DNA of 64,000 bases from Roridomyces roridus (GCA_029378245.1 JARKIF010000013.1:248001-312000); one strand, 5' to 3'. Positions 33,905 to 45,079 are shown, counted from the first letter of the stretch. A program made the numbers and translations. Notes: generated by a model from the letters alone, not told the origin.

Positions 33905-34840
33905 TGGAAGGATACATGTAGCAAAATTATTTGTGACACCACTGAAGGACTCACACAGAAAAAAAGCACCACCTAGCTGAATCATGAGAAAAAAGCACCA
34001 CTTGAGATTTGAAGCCAATTGGAAAGCACCACTGTCAGCTTGTCTCGCCGACGCAAACTGATGTGATGCCGCCGCCGAGTGATAACAAAATCAACGGCAA
34101 CTACTCCATCAGCCAGGTGGCTGATGGCCATGGTGTTGGATTATGAAGCATTCAGCGCCCGAGCCTCGGAGAATATTCGGGGCTGTGTTGGGCTGCGCTC
34201 GACTACGGATTACAGACCAAGGACTGCGGCGCAGCATGGGGATTAGTATATAGACGGTAGCTAGAGAGGGAGATTCCTCACGAGCTTGTAACCCCCGGCT
34301 TCACCGCCATCGTGTAAATCTTATTCTTTGAAGCAGAATTATTAGGGATCGAACTCCCTTGCATCAGAAACTACAACACATGGTAAGTATTTCATCGGGC
34401 AGCTTCATCATTAAGTACCACTGACCGGCACTCTGCCAGCATTCAATGCAATGACACAATTGAACTTGATGTTGAATCTCGACAAGGGACTGAGTTCCAG
34501 ATAGATAAACTTTGATCGATCAGACAGTAGGGTTCTAACTTCTCGGTAGCAGCAGAGCATTCAGGAATTGAATGAACCCTCAGGCTGCCGAGGGTTGACA
34601 TCTATAGCCTTGGTGAATTCATCATTCCGGCAATGTAGCAACCGAGCCATTGCCGTCCGGCGGAAATAATCAATGATTGATGTCCCGGCATGTTCCACGG
34701 CATCTGTGATGTCCCTGAACTTTCTCAACTCCAAAGGTTGCGTCTTTCTTTTCCAAACACCCTAAGTGGTGGATTTTTTGTGTTGAAGGTGGTGTCATTT
34801 TCCTGATTCACAGAATAATTTTGCTACCTGTATCCTGCCA
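33905..34840. mobile_element. Non-autonomous TIR element A (TGGMAGG family), 936 bp
   Basis: The left end reads TGGAAGGATACATGTAGC and goes on into AAAATTATT; the right end, reverse-complemented, reads TGGCAGGATACAGGTAGC and goes on identically into AAAATTATT. Both ends are flanked by TA (33903-33904 and 34841-34842), compatible with a TA target. Just inside both ends lie short spaced motifs (GACACCAC, AAAAAGCACCAC on the left; GGTGGTGTCATTT, AGTGGTGG on the right) in inverted orientation. The interior has no coding capacity. The ends are variants of those of element C (45478-47617), so this is a diverged, deleted member of the same family. Confidence 0.75.
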
Positions 34841-34850
34841 TAGTATGGTA

Positions 34851-35130
34851 TGGCAGGTATACTGTAGCAAAACTGGACATGATTTAACTGAAAACAACAC
34901 CACTCTACACCGAGAAAACGACACAGGTGAGTTGAAAAGCACAACTTCAGATGACATTAAGAAAAAGCACAACCTCTGCAACATGAACGACACAGGTGTC
35001 AGTGCCATCGAAAAATGACACAACCTGCAAACATGAAACGACACAAGCTCACCTCGTGTTCAGAAAACAACACAACCCTGTAGGTGGAAACCATTTTGCA
35101 GCAGGTATACACTGGCATGTCAAGAAACAA
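34851..35130 (+). mobile_element. Left terminus of a second TGGCAGG-family element with subterminal motif array
   Basis: TGGCAGGTATACTGTAGCAA starts at 34851 and is preceded by TA. It is followed by about nine spaced copies of a degenerate AAAAC(A/G)ACACAACC motif up to about 35130 (for example GAAAACAACACCAC, GAAAACGACACAGG, GAAAAATGACACAACC, GAAAACAACACAACC). The matching right-end arrays in opposite orientation lie at 45100-45447, so this could be the left end of a single element of about 10.6 kb, heavily invaded by other elements. It could equally be an orphan end. Confidence 0.6.
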
Positions 35131-35894
35131 CACTACCCATCATCAAATTCCAGGTGCCCGTTGGACGAGGCGTGAGAGAGGCGGCATTGACTGTGTCTGA
35201 TGGATTGATGCCGTATGGTGCCGGCCGTGAGAATGCCGATACATCAGATAATGAATCATTGATGAATGACCACCAAAATGATCAACAATTAAGCCCCATA
35301 TCATCCCTGCAATCGCACTGACGACGCAGACCGGCATGGCAGATTCAATTTGGCTCCTGCGTGGTACGAGAACAAAGATGTATTATGGATCTGCATTACA
35401 TTGAATGCAAGTATACTACAACATCCCTCTACTAGTTCTAGCCGGGGACGACGCCAGGATTCCCATGGTGCATAAGTCCGAGGTGCAGCGAGGGTGCCGA
35501 GGGAGGCGGAGTGGATGCGATGTTGCTGCTCAGAAGTAGCGTAGCGCGGAGAGGCTGCTGGGGGGGTCTTTCAGGGTCCCGGTGAGCAGAGGAAGGGACG
35601 CACACGGGAAGGTTGTTGCCGTGACTGATGAACATGAGTGAACAAGAAAGGCACGGCGAGCCAATCATTGGGGACGGAGTGTCATGCTGCTATGGGAGTG
35701 AGCGAGGACACACCAAGAACGGACTCGAATCTGGCGGCGACGCACTCGGGTGTCCGGATGATGCAAGCCGCCGGCATTTTGTGTGCGATGACCCAGGACT
35801 CCGAACGATTGCTAATGCTAACTGATGGCGTGGATTGCAAGGGATGGCGTGGGCGATGGGCGAAAAGCGGGGGGCGGGGCGATGTTCTGCTGGG

Positions 35895-36419
35895 TAGGGC
35901 TCCGACCCGGCCGTTGACGGCGCCGGCGGTCGCTCTGACGGCCGTCATGGGAGGTCGGACGGGCCCCACCCGGCCGTCAGACCATGTTGCGAGGCCTCAA
36001 AACGGCCGGGTGGTACCCGTCAGACCCGTCACGGCCGTCATGACGGGTAAGAGCGGTGATAGCCCGTGCCTCCTGCTAAATCCACCATCAGATTGATGTC
36101 AACATGATACGGGCAAGTCAAAATTACGGATTGGTACTCGGCAAGCCTCAGAAGCGCAGTATCGGGAAGATTGCCGATGACCCAGGTGGGCTACCCTGGA
36201 GCATCAAGCGATGATGGCAGCTCGGCATGGGTAGTTAGCCGAGGACCCGTCACCACCCGTCATGACCCGTCGACGGCCGGGAACGGGTACCCCGTCAGCC
36301 AAGGAACCGGACCCGGACCCGGCCGTCAAAATTGTGGCTTCAGAGGGCTGTACGGCCGGGCCGGCACCCGTCATGACGGCTCGTTGACCCGTCATTTTGA
36401 CGGTCGGGTCAGAGCCCTA
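35895..36419. mobile_element. Non-autonomous hAT-type element 1, 525 bp
   Basis: The 8-bp target-site duplication CTGCTGGG (35887-35894 and 36420-36427) is exact. Terminal inverted repeats are TAGGGCTCCGACCCGGCCGT and TAGGGCTCTGACCCGACCGT. The interior ends are crowded with ACCCGTCA/TGACGGGT and CGGCCGTC words in both orientations. There is no transposase. An 8-bp duplication and 5'-TAG termini are characteristic of the hAT superfamily. Confidence 0.88.
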
Positions 36420-36427
36420 CTGCTGGG

Positions 36428-38208
36428 TGGCGGGCGTGGGGCTTGACTTTGCGCGAAGGTCTTGAGGGTCACCGGAAGAAGCCTTGGACGTCCGGTGGGT
36501 CTGGCTAGGACAACGGCAACGGGATGGAGGGGAGGAGAAGAACGTCGTGGAGCAGAAGAGAAAAGTGAAAATCACGCCATCGCCGTGTGAGTCATAACAT
36601 TCCGATGATCCGGGCGGGATTTGAATCACTGTCACCCGCATTTCATTTTCGCCAAGTCCTCAAGCCCAGTGAAAACCAGGTCTCGCCAGGGCTCACGAAA
36701 TCCTCCTGTGGTATCGGCAGGGCTCGCACCGTCTCGGACTTGTACAAGTAGCCAAATTTATACAGCTCAATCCCGGACGATACCACAGGATGCCACAGGA
36801 TGCACTAATGGGTAAGAAATGATCTGTTCTTTCCTCCTGTATCGTCTGGTATCGTACAGTCTCGGATGGGCAAAGAAAGCATATATTTCCTATATACCAT
36901 ACAAATTGGCTACCCATGGGCCCACCCGCTACCTAGCAGTGCCCCACCCAGCAGCGCCACCAGTACGCGCGCTCGCCAAACATCCCACGGGTCCACGGAG
37001 GCGACCGAAACGACTTGAACGGGTTCTCGTGCGATAGTCGCAAGCGGGAGCGAAGGGAACTGAGAGCTTGATGAAGGTCGTGGTGTCGTCTGTCGTCGTC
37101 GGCGATGGGAATGAGGGACTGGGTTAGCCATCCAGTGGAATCGAGGGAACGGTCGAGGTAGTGGCGTGTACAACGGAAAGGAATGGAAAACGAGGGAGGA
37201 ACGGGAGGAAGGAAGGAACGATACAGAGGCGGGCAGCCTGCGACGCAGAGTAAGACACGGACTATGTGAAAGAAATTCCATACCCTTCTTCTTGAGCCAG
37301 CTGCGTGTACCGTAGATGCCACTGTCTTATCATCCTCGTCAGTAGGAGTGGTGGAAAGAAAAGTGAAGCATCGCGCACTGATTCCTTCCGTCGAGGAACC
37401 CGTCGCGATTAAGACAGTGGGCGGTGGAACGGCGATCCCGTCTTCTTCGAGCCGAAGGATTGCACCAAGGGGAGAGGGCTGAGAGAGCGACGAGCCAGAC
37501 AAGTGTGGAGGGAAAGGGGGCTAAGGGCAGCTGCGCAAACGAGTCAATGGACTATCAGTTTAATCTGATTCAGAAGAATACTGGACAGAAGAGAAAGATC
37601 GCGCACCAATTTCCTCTGCTCTCGTCAAGCAACCCGTCGCAGTGAGATGTCGGTGTGGTCTGGAAATGCGACGCCGTCTTCTCCGAGCTTGACCACGATG
37701 AGTCGGCGTCGATGACGAGGTCGGTGGTGGGCGAGAGGGGAGGGGAGAGAGGAGAGAGGCGATAGAGTGTTGGGGCAAGCGCAGAATCGGGTAGTGGAGG
37801 GTGGCGAGGAGAAGGGTGGCGAGGACAGGTGGGGCCAAGGTGGGGCATGGTGGTGTGGAGCGAACAAGTCTTTCAAACTCCGCTCGCTTCCGGGACTTGA
37901 TATGACTCGGTCGACGAGCCCAGCAGATTCACACATTTTGTTCACATAGGTAGCTATCGATCTATCTCTAGAATGCAGTCGAGGAAGTGCGAGCCTGGCG
38001 ATACTTTTCTAATCCAAAATACCGAAATAATACAGGACGAGCTCAGCCTATACTTCCTGATCCTCGGCGATATTTCCCGATACCGGGTTTTCACTGGGCC
38101 TCAAGTTGTAGAGTTGCGGCACCCTTCCCTGCTGGTTGCCCCCGCACGTTAGCGCTCATGTTGTGCCGACCCGGTTCGACGGTAAGGCGACTGGTAACCT
38201 TCTTCAAA
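36428..38208. other. Transposon-nest spacer with duplicated segment
   Basis: No supported gene. Two related segments, about 37370-37450 and 37600-37690, share the pattern CGCGCAC...AACCCGTCGC...GCCGTCTTC/GAGC; on the reverse strand both could encode a LEEDG-like peptide, so an exon may have been tandemly duplicated. A second weak inverted pair (AGTAGCCAAATTTATA at about 36749 and its counterpart at about 36905) might be a small hairpin element. Confidence 0.35.
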
Positions 38209-38210
38209 TA

Positions 38211-38452
38211 CTGTAGTATTTCATTCAATTCGTATGGTCACGGGTCACACCGACTTTTTTATACGGAAAATTTCGCATGTCACAGGGTCACAGACCAATT
38301 TTTTCGCCTGCCGAACAATGCCGAGCTTAGCCGAGATCAAATCATGATCAAATTTCCTATTTGGGCGATGCCGGCCGTCGCATACGAAAGGTTCCATTCG
38401 TATTTGAAAGTCACACGTCGAACTGCCATTCGAATTGAACGAAATACTACAG
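38211..38452. mobile_element. TA-flanked MITE, 242 bp
   Basis: Terminal inverted repeats CTGTAGTATTTCATTCAATT and CTGTAGTATTTCGTTCAATT, extended by CG(T/A)ATGG, are flanked by TA on both sides (38209-38210 and 38453-38454). Size, TA flank and lack of coding capacity fit a Tc1/mariner-type miniature element. Confidence 0.75.
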
Positions 38453-38551
38453 TACGCGGAGCCGGCGATTTGCCGGCGACTCGGACCTCTGCTTCCAAGT
38501 TCCAACGCGACACACATTGCTGCTCCGTTGGTTTCAGTTCGACATACCTTG

Positions 38552-39322
38552 TAGTGATGCCGATGTTCGGTTCAGAACCGATCCGAACCTGTGCGAACCC
38601 CGAACCGGACCCGCGGTGCGGTTCGATGGGAGGGGCCGAACCTGCACCGGACCTGAGGTGCGGTTCGGGGTTCAAAGAATTTGAAGAATTTTGAACCTGT
38701 GCGCACCGGTGCGAACCTGTCCGAACCCGTGCCCGAATCAGTCGATTCAGATCACCAAGATAAAACTTTTTAATGCTTCGGCTCCAGTTGCAGGTGATTT
38801 CGGGTAACATCGGCATCATCTGCCGTCAATAGGCATTGATAGTACACACAGGAGCCATGCTATTGCATGCTCGGCAGGCTCAGCAACATGTGATTGGAAC
38901 ATTCTTTGATAGAGGCACCGGCAGCAACAAATCTGCCTCAACGGTGATATGCGAAATCAATACAACTGCTGAACAGACTTGATCATCTCCCTCATCTTCA
39001 TGCACTCCAGCACGCCATTGAACACAACCCTGAGACAGGAACTCTGGGGCCAGTGTTGCTTATATTCACTTTCTATTTGAACCCACGCTGCCAACATATT
39101 TGCATCAGGCTTTGCACGGTTGATTTTTTGCAGGCTGATGGGGGAGGAAAAAATAGGTTCGAACCTCAGCGAACCTGTTTGAACCCCAGACCGAACCTGC
39201 GGCGCACCGAACCCCAGGTGCGGTCCGGGGTTCGGAGATTTTGGCGAACCGAACCGTAGGTGCGGTTCGGGGTTCGAAAAATTTGGCCCCGAACCGAACA
39301 AAACCGGACCGCGGCAACACTA
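38552..39322. mobile_element. Non-autonomous hAT-type element 2, 771 bp
   Basis: The exact 8-bp target-site duplication ATACCTTG (38544-38551 and 39323-39330) flanks termini TAGTGATGCCGATGT and TAGTGTTGCCGCGGT. Subterminal regions are packed with GGTTCGG/CCGAACC words. The interior carries a reverse-strand coding-like stretch (RAKPDANMLAAWVQIESEYK, then CLRVVFNGVLECMKMREM), ending at a stop near 38957, which may be a fragment of the parental transposase or of a captured gene. Confidence 0.88.
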
Positions 39323-39330
39323 ATACCTTG

Positions 39331-40679
39331 ATTATTGTGAACAGGCACGTCTGCTGTAGCCTCTGTGTGATTCAGCTGTATCAGTTAGCTGGATTGCAGA
39401 TATGTTTGCATTCGGAGTGGTTTATTCCGTGAGCGAGCGCAGCCCAGAACTGAACTGGTGCCAGCCCGACTTGCTGCCACCCTTATCACCTGGATTGCGG
39501 CGGCACAACACGGGGCCGAGATCTTGCACGGCGCTTTCCTTCTCTCGGGCTTTGTCTCCTGGAGTCTGCAGTATGTTGTCTCCATTCCAGTTGGTTCTCT
39601 GACAAAGGAACATTGTCTTCATTCCATTGTACTTCCAACGAGTCTCGTTGACGGACTTACACAGCTGGATTTCCTTTCTTGAACAGCCCCATACCACCTA
39701 CCGGCGTTCCCTTGGGTGGGTACTTTGATTTCATTGACTCGAATGAATATCAATGTCGATATCCTGATCAGCCTTTCAGGTTCATTCCAGTGGCGGTTAG
39801 GTGCATCGGGCCTCTTTCGATGACAACAAGTGCACGAGTTCCCTTGTGCGTCCATTTCCCAGGCTCCTACCCATCCGCGCGTTCCGGGGTTGTTCATTGC
39901 TTTGAATCCTATGCATGACATTTAGCACGCGAATGCAACTGTTTTGAATACACGATGAATTGGACGGAAGACCCTGGAAAGTGGTCAGTAGTTGATTTTT
40001 TGGTAAAATGTCAATGTGGACTCGAGTGCGTCCACTCGGATTCGCGGTGAGTTACTTCAACTATGTTGTACATTCGGTCTCAATTGAAAGGATGCCTCCA
40101 CTGATTTCAAGTGCCTCACAGCCACGTCTCCAACCAGTACAACACACCCCTCCCCCTTGGATTCGGATACAAGGCAAGTTTTCAAGTTTTCGAACCCAGT
40201 CCCAGCTCCAACTTACGCCCGACTAGATATCCGTTATTTTTCTGTCGATGGGATATAGACAGAACGATTAGCACATGCCGTCTCCAACACTGTCTCCAAC
40301 AGTACGTGCTCGACATGCAGACTCAATTCGTCTCTGCACCTAACGATAGCATGTCTTGATTGATATTCGCGCGCGGACAGCCAGCGTGCTCCAACAAAAA
40401 ATCCATGCATTCCCGGGTGTGTACATAAATTAATGAATTTCTTCCAGCTAACCACATTGTAGAGACTATGATGCCTTGCACTCGAAGTGCCCGCGCCTCA
40501 CGCGCCTCGGCCAATCTCGCGCCTGCCGAATTCATCGCCCCGGCACGATTCGAGGTTTCTAGGCGTGGTGCGTGGGACTGGGAAATGACCGGGCCAATGA
40601 TGCCGGAATCACAGTGAGTTCAACGACAAGACACGGACGTCAGGCACTAAATTGGGGTGGAGAGACGATGCGGGACGCG
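39331..40679. other. Transposon-nest spacer, no gene seen
   Basis: About 1.35 kb with only short unsupported open frames between two hAT-type insertions. Confidence 0.4.
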
Positions 40680-40687
40680 GTCATTGC

Positions 40688-41049
40688 TAGGGATCGGCAC
40701 GGGTAAACCCGCGGGTATGTGGGGGTCTACCCGTACCCGTACCCGCGGTGGCTGTGTACCCGTACCCGCGGGTACGGGTACGGGTTACCCGCGGGTTGGT
40801 GGCCGAGATGGGCACAGTCTAGTGCCGTCAGGACTTTTTGTGGTTGAATTTGTATGATTTAGTGTTCGCCAGGGTGATTTGAACTGCTCACGGTTCGAAA
40901 ACACCCTCTCCCGGTGTCAACACGGCATACTGATCGGGTTGGCGGCTTACCCGCGGGTCACGGGTATCCAGCTCGGCTACCCGTACCCGTACCCGCGGCG
41001 GGTAAACCCGTCTACCCGCGCGGGTTACCCGTACCCGTGCTGATGCCTA
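40688..41049. mobile_element. Non-autonomous hAT-type element 3, 362 bp
   Basis: The exact 8-bp target-site duplication GTCATTGC (40680-40687 and 41050-41057) flanks termini TAGGGATCGGCACGGGTA and TAGGCATCAGCACGGGTA. Both subterminal regions are dominated by ACCCGTACCCG/CGGGTACGGGT words, with several perfect palindromes such as ACCCGCGGGT. No coding capacity. Confidence 0.9.
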
Positions 41050-41440
41050 GTCATTGCACAATTCCAACGACTAGCGCAGCGGGCGAGCAAATCCTTCCAT
41101 GGAGAGCTTGTTGAATTCTTACCCTTTGGACAGAAGCCGATTTGCGGTAAGTACGGTGACGCAATTGGATGGTGGTTTGATTGCGATTGTGATTGTCAAC
41201 TGAATCTGGAGGGTGGCGGATGTGGATTTTCCGTACTTAGTCGAAATGATGCATACGCGTACTACACGCCGGGTCACGGTCGCGTCTCACTGCGAAATTT
41301 TCCTTTCGTACTGCAGTGCTACTTAGTCTTGGAATTCTTCATCACAAACCCGTGACCTCCGATTGCCATGATCTGATTTGCAGCCGCGCTATCACTCTTT
41401 TCCCACGTCAAACGGCTTGTCGTCTACTTCCATGTCCACG

Positions 41441-41716
41441 CAAGGAGACCACGGGATCAGAAATGTCAGACCTCGGGTACCCGTGAGAGAATTTCGGGTC
41501 ACCGCTGATGCGACTGATGGTTCCCGCGAGATTTGACATGATCCGATCAAATAATTACGTAGGGAGGGGGGTCCGAGCTGAAAAAACCTTTTTGAAAGTT
41601 GCTCGGAATGTCCTGTTATGCACGAAAAACATTGCCATCACTAGGTTTCCTTTTTGGGATGGAAAATTCTCTCACGGGTACCCGATGTCTGACATTTCTG
41701 ATCCCGTGGTCTCTTG
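41441..41716. mobile_element. Non-autonomous hAT-type element 4, 276 bp
   Basis: The exact 8-bp target-site duplication TGTCCACG (41433-41440 and 41717-41724) flanks inverted repeats of about 55 bp that start CAAGGAGACCACGGGATCAG and CAAGAGACCACGGGATCAG, with very few mismatches. Near-identity of the two arms indicates a young insertion. Termini differ from elements 1-3, so it is a separate family. Confidence 0.88.
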
Positions 41717-41724
41717 TGTCCACG

Positions 41725-42881
41725 ACTCTCTCTAAGCCTCTCTAAGCACGCCGACTCCAAGAGCCTCTGCGTCCCATCGCACGACTATCCGCTCTATCCC
41801 TGGATCTCACCTGCCTCCTCCGAGCCTAAACTCAGAGTCCAACACACGCTGTCGCCATCCGGCGACTGATCTGACCTTGATCTGACCGTCCCAAATTTCT
41901 CCAAGCGGTGACAGATCCCCGGTCCAAATTAGAACGCGTCGACCGGTGTTGCGTCATACTGTACTATTTCGACCAAAGATTCAGTGACCGACGACTTCGT
42001 ACGACGTACACATCTCCTCTCTCCATCGCACGCAGCTCATACAATTCTGAAAGAACTGGCGACGCCGGGTGAATGTGATCGTGTATCGTTCCTGCAGGCT
42101 CCATATCCACTGGCAGCTGCACATACCGTCACGCCGAGCGTGTCATTATCTTCCAATAAGTAACCTGAATCCACACCCGGTCGTCCCCCCTGCCCGACTC
42201 CCACCACAGAGCAGGGGCGGATGACGGTAAGGTCATCTCACCCACACCCCACTCCCTCGTGCCGCAAAGTTCAAAGTTCCAGCATGACGCCTCCGTACCA
42301 GGGGCATGCTTGAACCCGTGCTCACGATAGGCTGAGATGTTAGTCTTAATACACTCTGATTGATTAGAAGTAGCCGTCGATCTTCTGTGCCTCGTATGGT
42401 GCGGCCTTCATTAACAGGACGTATCGTACACGGCTCGGTGATCGTTGTCTTCCTTCACAGATCCACCTCGCCATTATGTGCTCCCCCACCGCTGCAATAT
42501 CCGGCATGCCCTCGGTCCCCTGCCACTCCGACCGTCAGTCCAATATGTCCCACTCACTCCGTCAGGCTTTGAAGCCGCGTCACTGAGAAAAATGTGAAAA
42601 CACTCTCTGCTTTGTTCAGTTTCTGGATGGGTTCAAACATTCGTGCCACATGCTCTTGACCTTGTACGCCATTGCCATGTTTTTCTACGAATTACTGCCA
42701 TTCAATTGTTTTTGACTGGAAGACTGATTCCAATGTGGGTGAAGACTCTGTAGTAAGTGCTCGGCCCTCTCTCTAACTCGCTCGACGGAATCACGTCGTT
42801 CTACAAAATCTGTTTTCAACAAACAGCCCGAGTGTGCTTGTCGATGATCATGTGTAGTTACAATGCCAACCAAGATACAAA
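41725..42881. other. Transposon-nest spacer, no gene seen
   Basis: No supported coding frames between hAT-type element 4 and the integrase pseudogene. Confidence 0.4.
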
Positions 42882-44923
42882 TTAATTCGAAAGGTGTTGA
42901 GAAACAGCAGCCGTCATGGCCACAACGGCCTCACAATACACGTCAATGCCCCAGTTCCCATCCTCTCGAGTCCATTCAAATCTGGGCAGCAGATCCGTAG
43001 CAGCCTTGAGTTCTTCATCGTCATTGAGAAGGACTCCCGCCTCACGCTCGTCTGGGACAGCGGTCGGCTGGTTGAGTCGCTCGAGGGGCTCTTCAAACGA
43101 TTCGGACTCGGCTGTCCTAGCCTCCGGGTCGAAACCGTACAGATCGTGGACGTCGACCATCTCGTCACCGGGGTCACCTGTCCAATAGCCACGACGGATC
43201 GCAGCCTCGCGGCTCAGCTCATACATTGCAATCGGCGTTCTGTTCTGCTCCGTGCGGATCTTGTGATGGTTCCTGGCATCCCGGGTGCGATCCAGCGATA
43301 ATTGTATCCGGGAGACAAAGACGAGATACAAACAGGTGCTGTGTATCGAGTTCTCCATGTCGAGGAGATCGTTGCGCTCGAGATAGTCGAAAATTTGGCG
43401 GTAAGACTCCAGAGAGTCTTTACGAACATCGCGCCAAAGTGTCAGCACCTAGGGCTACGTCGGGTTCTAGTCGGCAACGAACGAGGCGACCGAGCGAAGA
43501 GCAGCAGACGAGACTCAAGAGGTAGAGCAAGCCGTAGGGAGAATAGACTAGATTCGTCTACAGTACTGAGACTGTAGACGGGTATATATACTACATGATC
43601 GAATTAGGTACGAGGGGTAGGGGGTAGGAACAGGGGCGATCGCGACAAGTAGGGGTGTAAATGCAGGGGAGAGTGGAGTACCAAGCAGGGGTTGAGACAA
43701 GACCCGGCCGATCAGTGATGATCACTGATTAGAGTATTGATGGTTGATGATTGATCGGGTTACAACCCGTCGGGTTGTGGCCTGGGGTCATATCATGACA
43801 CAAAGGCGTTCAATCCGAATGTTATGTCTGGAGCTGCGGAACTATCAGAGATTGAGGACGTCGATGTAAGAATGTATATGCGTACCGGCCACGAAGATAT
43901 GCACGATGTGCCACTCCCCACCGCTCAATCATCAGCCGTTCGACCTCGTTATTCTCGGTACCAAAGTCACCACGCATGCGACTGGGCCATCCAAACTCCC
44001 GGACGGCTCCCTTGAAGAGTTCTGCAACGGTCGCCTTGCGTTTGTTAGCGGCGACCACAAGATAAACAATCAAACGAGAGTGGCCGTCAATACAGCCGTG
44101 GACGTAGAAACCCCAGGGCCGGAGCTTTTCGTTGCCGTCGTGATGCTACAGTGCATTCGAGCCGCGAACACGATACACACGGCGCTTGATGATTCCCGCC
44201 CACCTACGGGAAGGGTTGTTAGATATCAAAACCGTCGAGTTTGGGTGAATCCAGTCACCGAACGAGGACACCGAGCTCATCCACACGCCGCAGACTTTCT
44301 TGGACACGACGACGCGCTAAATGAATGCCCCGTGCCTCCAGATGGCCAGAGATGATTGTCGATCCAACGAAGGGATGCGAGAGGGATATCTCGGCAACAA
44401 GCAGATCGAGTTCGGCATCCTCGATCTCGGTGTGCTCGCGACGCTCCCGGGGTACTCCCGCAGCCTCCATATGCCGAGAGATCGTCCAACGAGAGACTCC
44501 CATCGCCTGGCCGATATCTTCGTAGCTGTTACCGAGATCGTGGAGACGTTGGATGCGATCCAAGTCCAGCTCATAGCGTGGTCGTCCACCCAGCGGCCCT
44601 GAGTCGGAGGTGGGAATGAAAGCACTGGCCGGAGGCGGCGGAGAACGGATGAAATTGTTGAGGGGTGCCAGTAGCGAATCCACCTGGGCCAAAAGATCCT
44701 GTCGGATGTTCTCCGTAAGGGAAACATCATCCAGGGTTTCGACAATTTGGCGGACCGCTCCCAACCGATGTGCACTACGTTCGGCCGCCGGAAGCTCGGC
44801 GTTGGGCAGGGAATCCACGACAAACTGTGCTTCGACCATGATGACATTGGCTTCCTTGAGGAACGCGTCAACGGGGTCATCCTGGAAGCGAGAGTGGACG
44901 GGCATGATGAGGGGATAAGGCAA
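42882..44923 (-). pseudogene. Integrase-type (DDE) transposase-like gene, decayed and split by a solo LTR
   Basis: Reading on the reverse strand from ATG 44923-44921, about 220 residues are open: a helical N-terminus, then RPRYELDLDRIQRLHDLGNS, YEDIGQAMGVSRWTISRHM (a helix-turn-helix) and ISLSHPFVGSTIISGHLEAR. This is the N-terminal arrangement of an integrase-core family widespread in agaricomycetes. After a stop near 44255 the core is still visible in shifted frames: a DGNEKLRPW stretch with the first aspartate, preceded by a TAG where the family has tryptophan; IDGHSRLIVYLVVAANKRKA; and RGDFGTENNEVERLM with the second aspartate. A solo LTR (43440-43800) interrupts the gene exactly at the segment with the glutamate, after which LWRDVRKDSLESYRQIFDYL and the C-terminal part continue to TAA at 42882. 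Not functional as it stands. Which transposon it once belonged to is unproven. Confidence 0.8.
43440..43800 (-). mobile_element. Solo LTR, 361 bp, inserted in the integrase pseudogene
   Basis: Read on the reverse strand it begins TGTCATGATATGACC and ends CTAGGTGCTGACA, so it has 5'-TG/CA-3' ends within a TGTCA/TGACA inverted repeat. An exact 5-bp target-site duplication CAAAG flanks it (43435-43439 and 43801-43805). A TATATATA element sits about 120 bp before its 3' end, as expected for an LTR promoter. No internal retroelement sequence is present, so it arose by recombination between two LTRs. It is not obviously related to the gypsy element at the left edge. Confidence 0.85.
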
Positions 44924-45079
44924 GAGGTGATCGCGTGATCATTCAATTGAAATTGATCAGGATATCGATCAATCATGATGACTGTTCCGTGTTTCCGGTG
45001 TTTCATTCTCCGCTGGTGATTTGATGGCCCGGCAGGTCACATCCTAGTCACTATTCTTGGATACATTGTCTGTGTTCCA

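Noticed and set aside
34800..35130. CRISPR-like array suggested by regularly spaced short repeats
   Set aside because: Repeats are degenerate, spacing is variable, the arrays are mirrored at transposon ends, and the genome is eukaryotic.
36740..36920. Small hairpin MITE suggested by AGTAGCCAAATT inverted pair
   Set aside because: Arms are short and diverged and no target-site duplication could be found.
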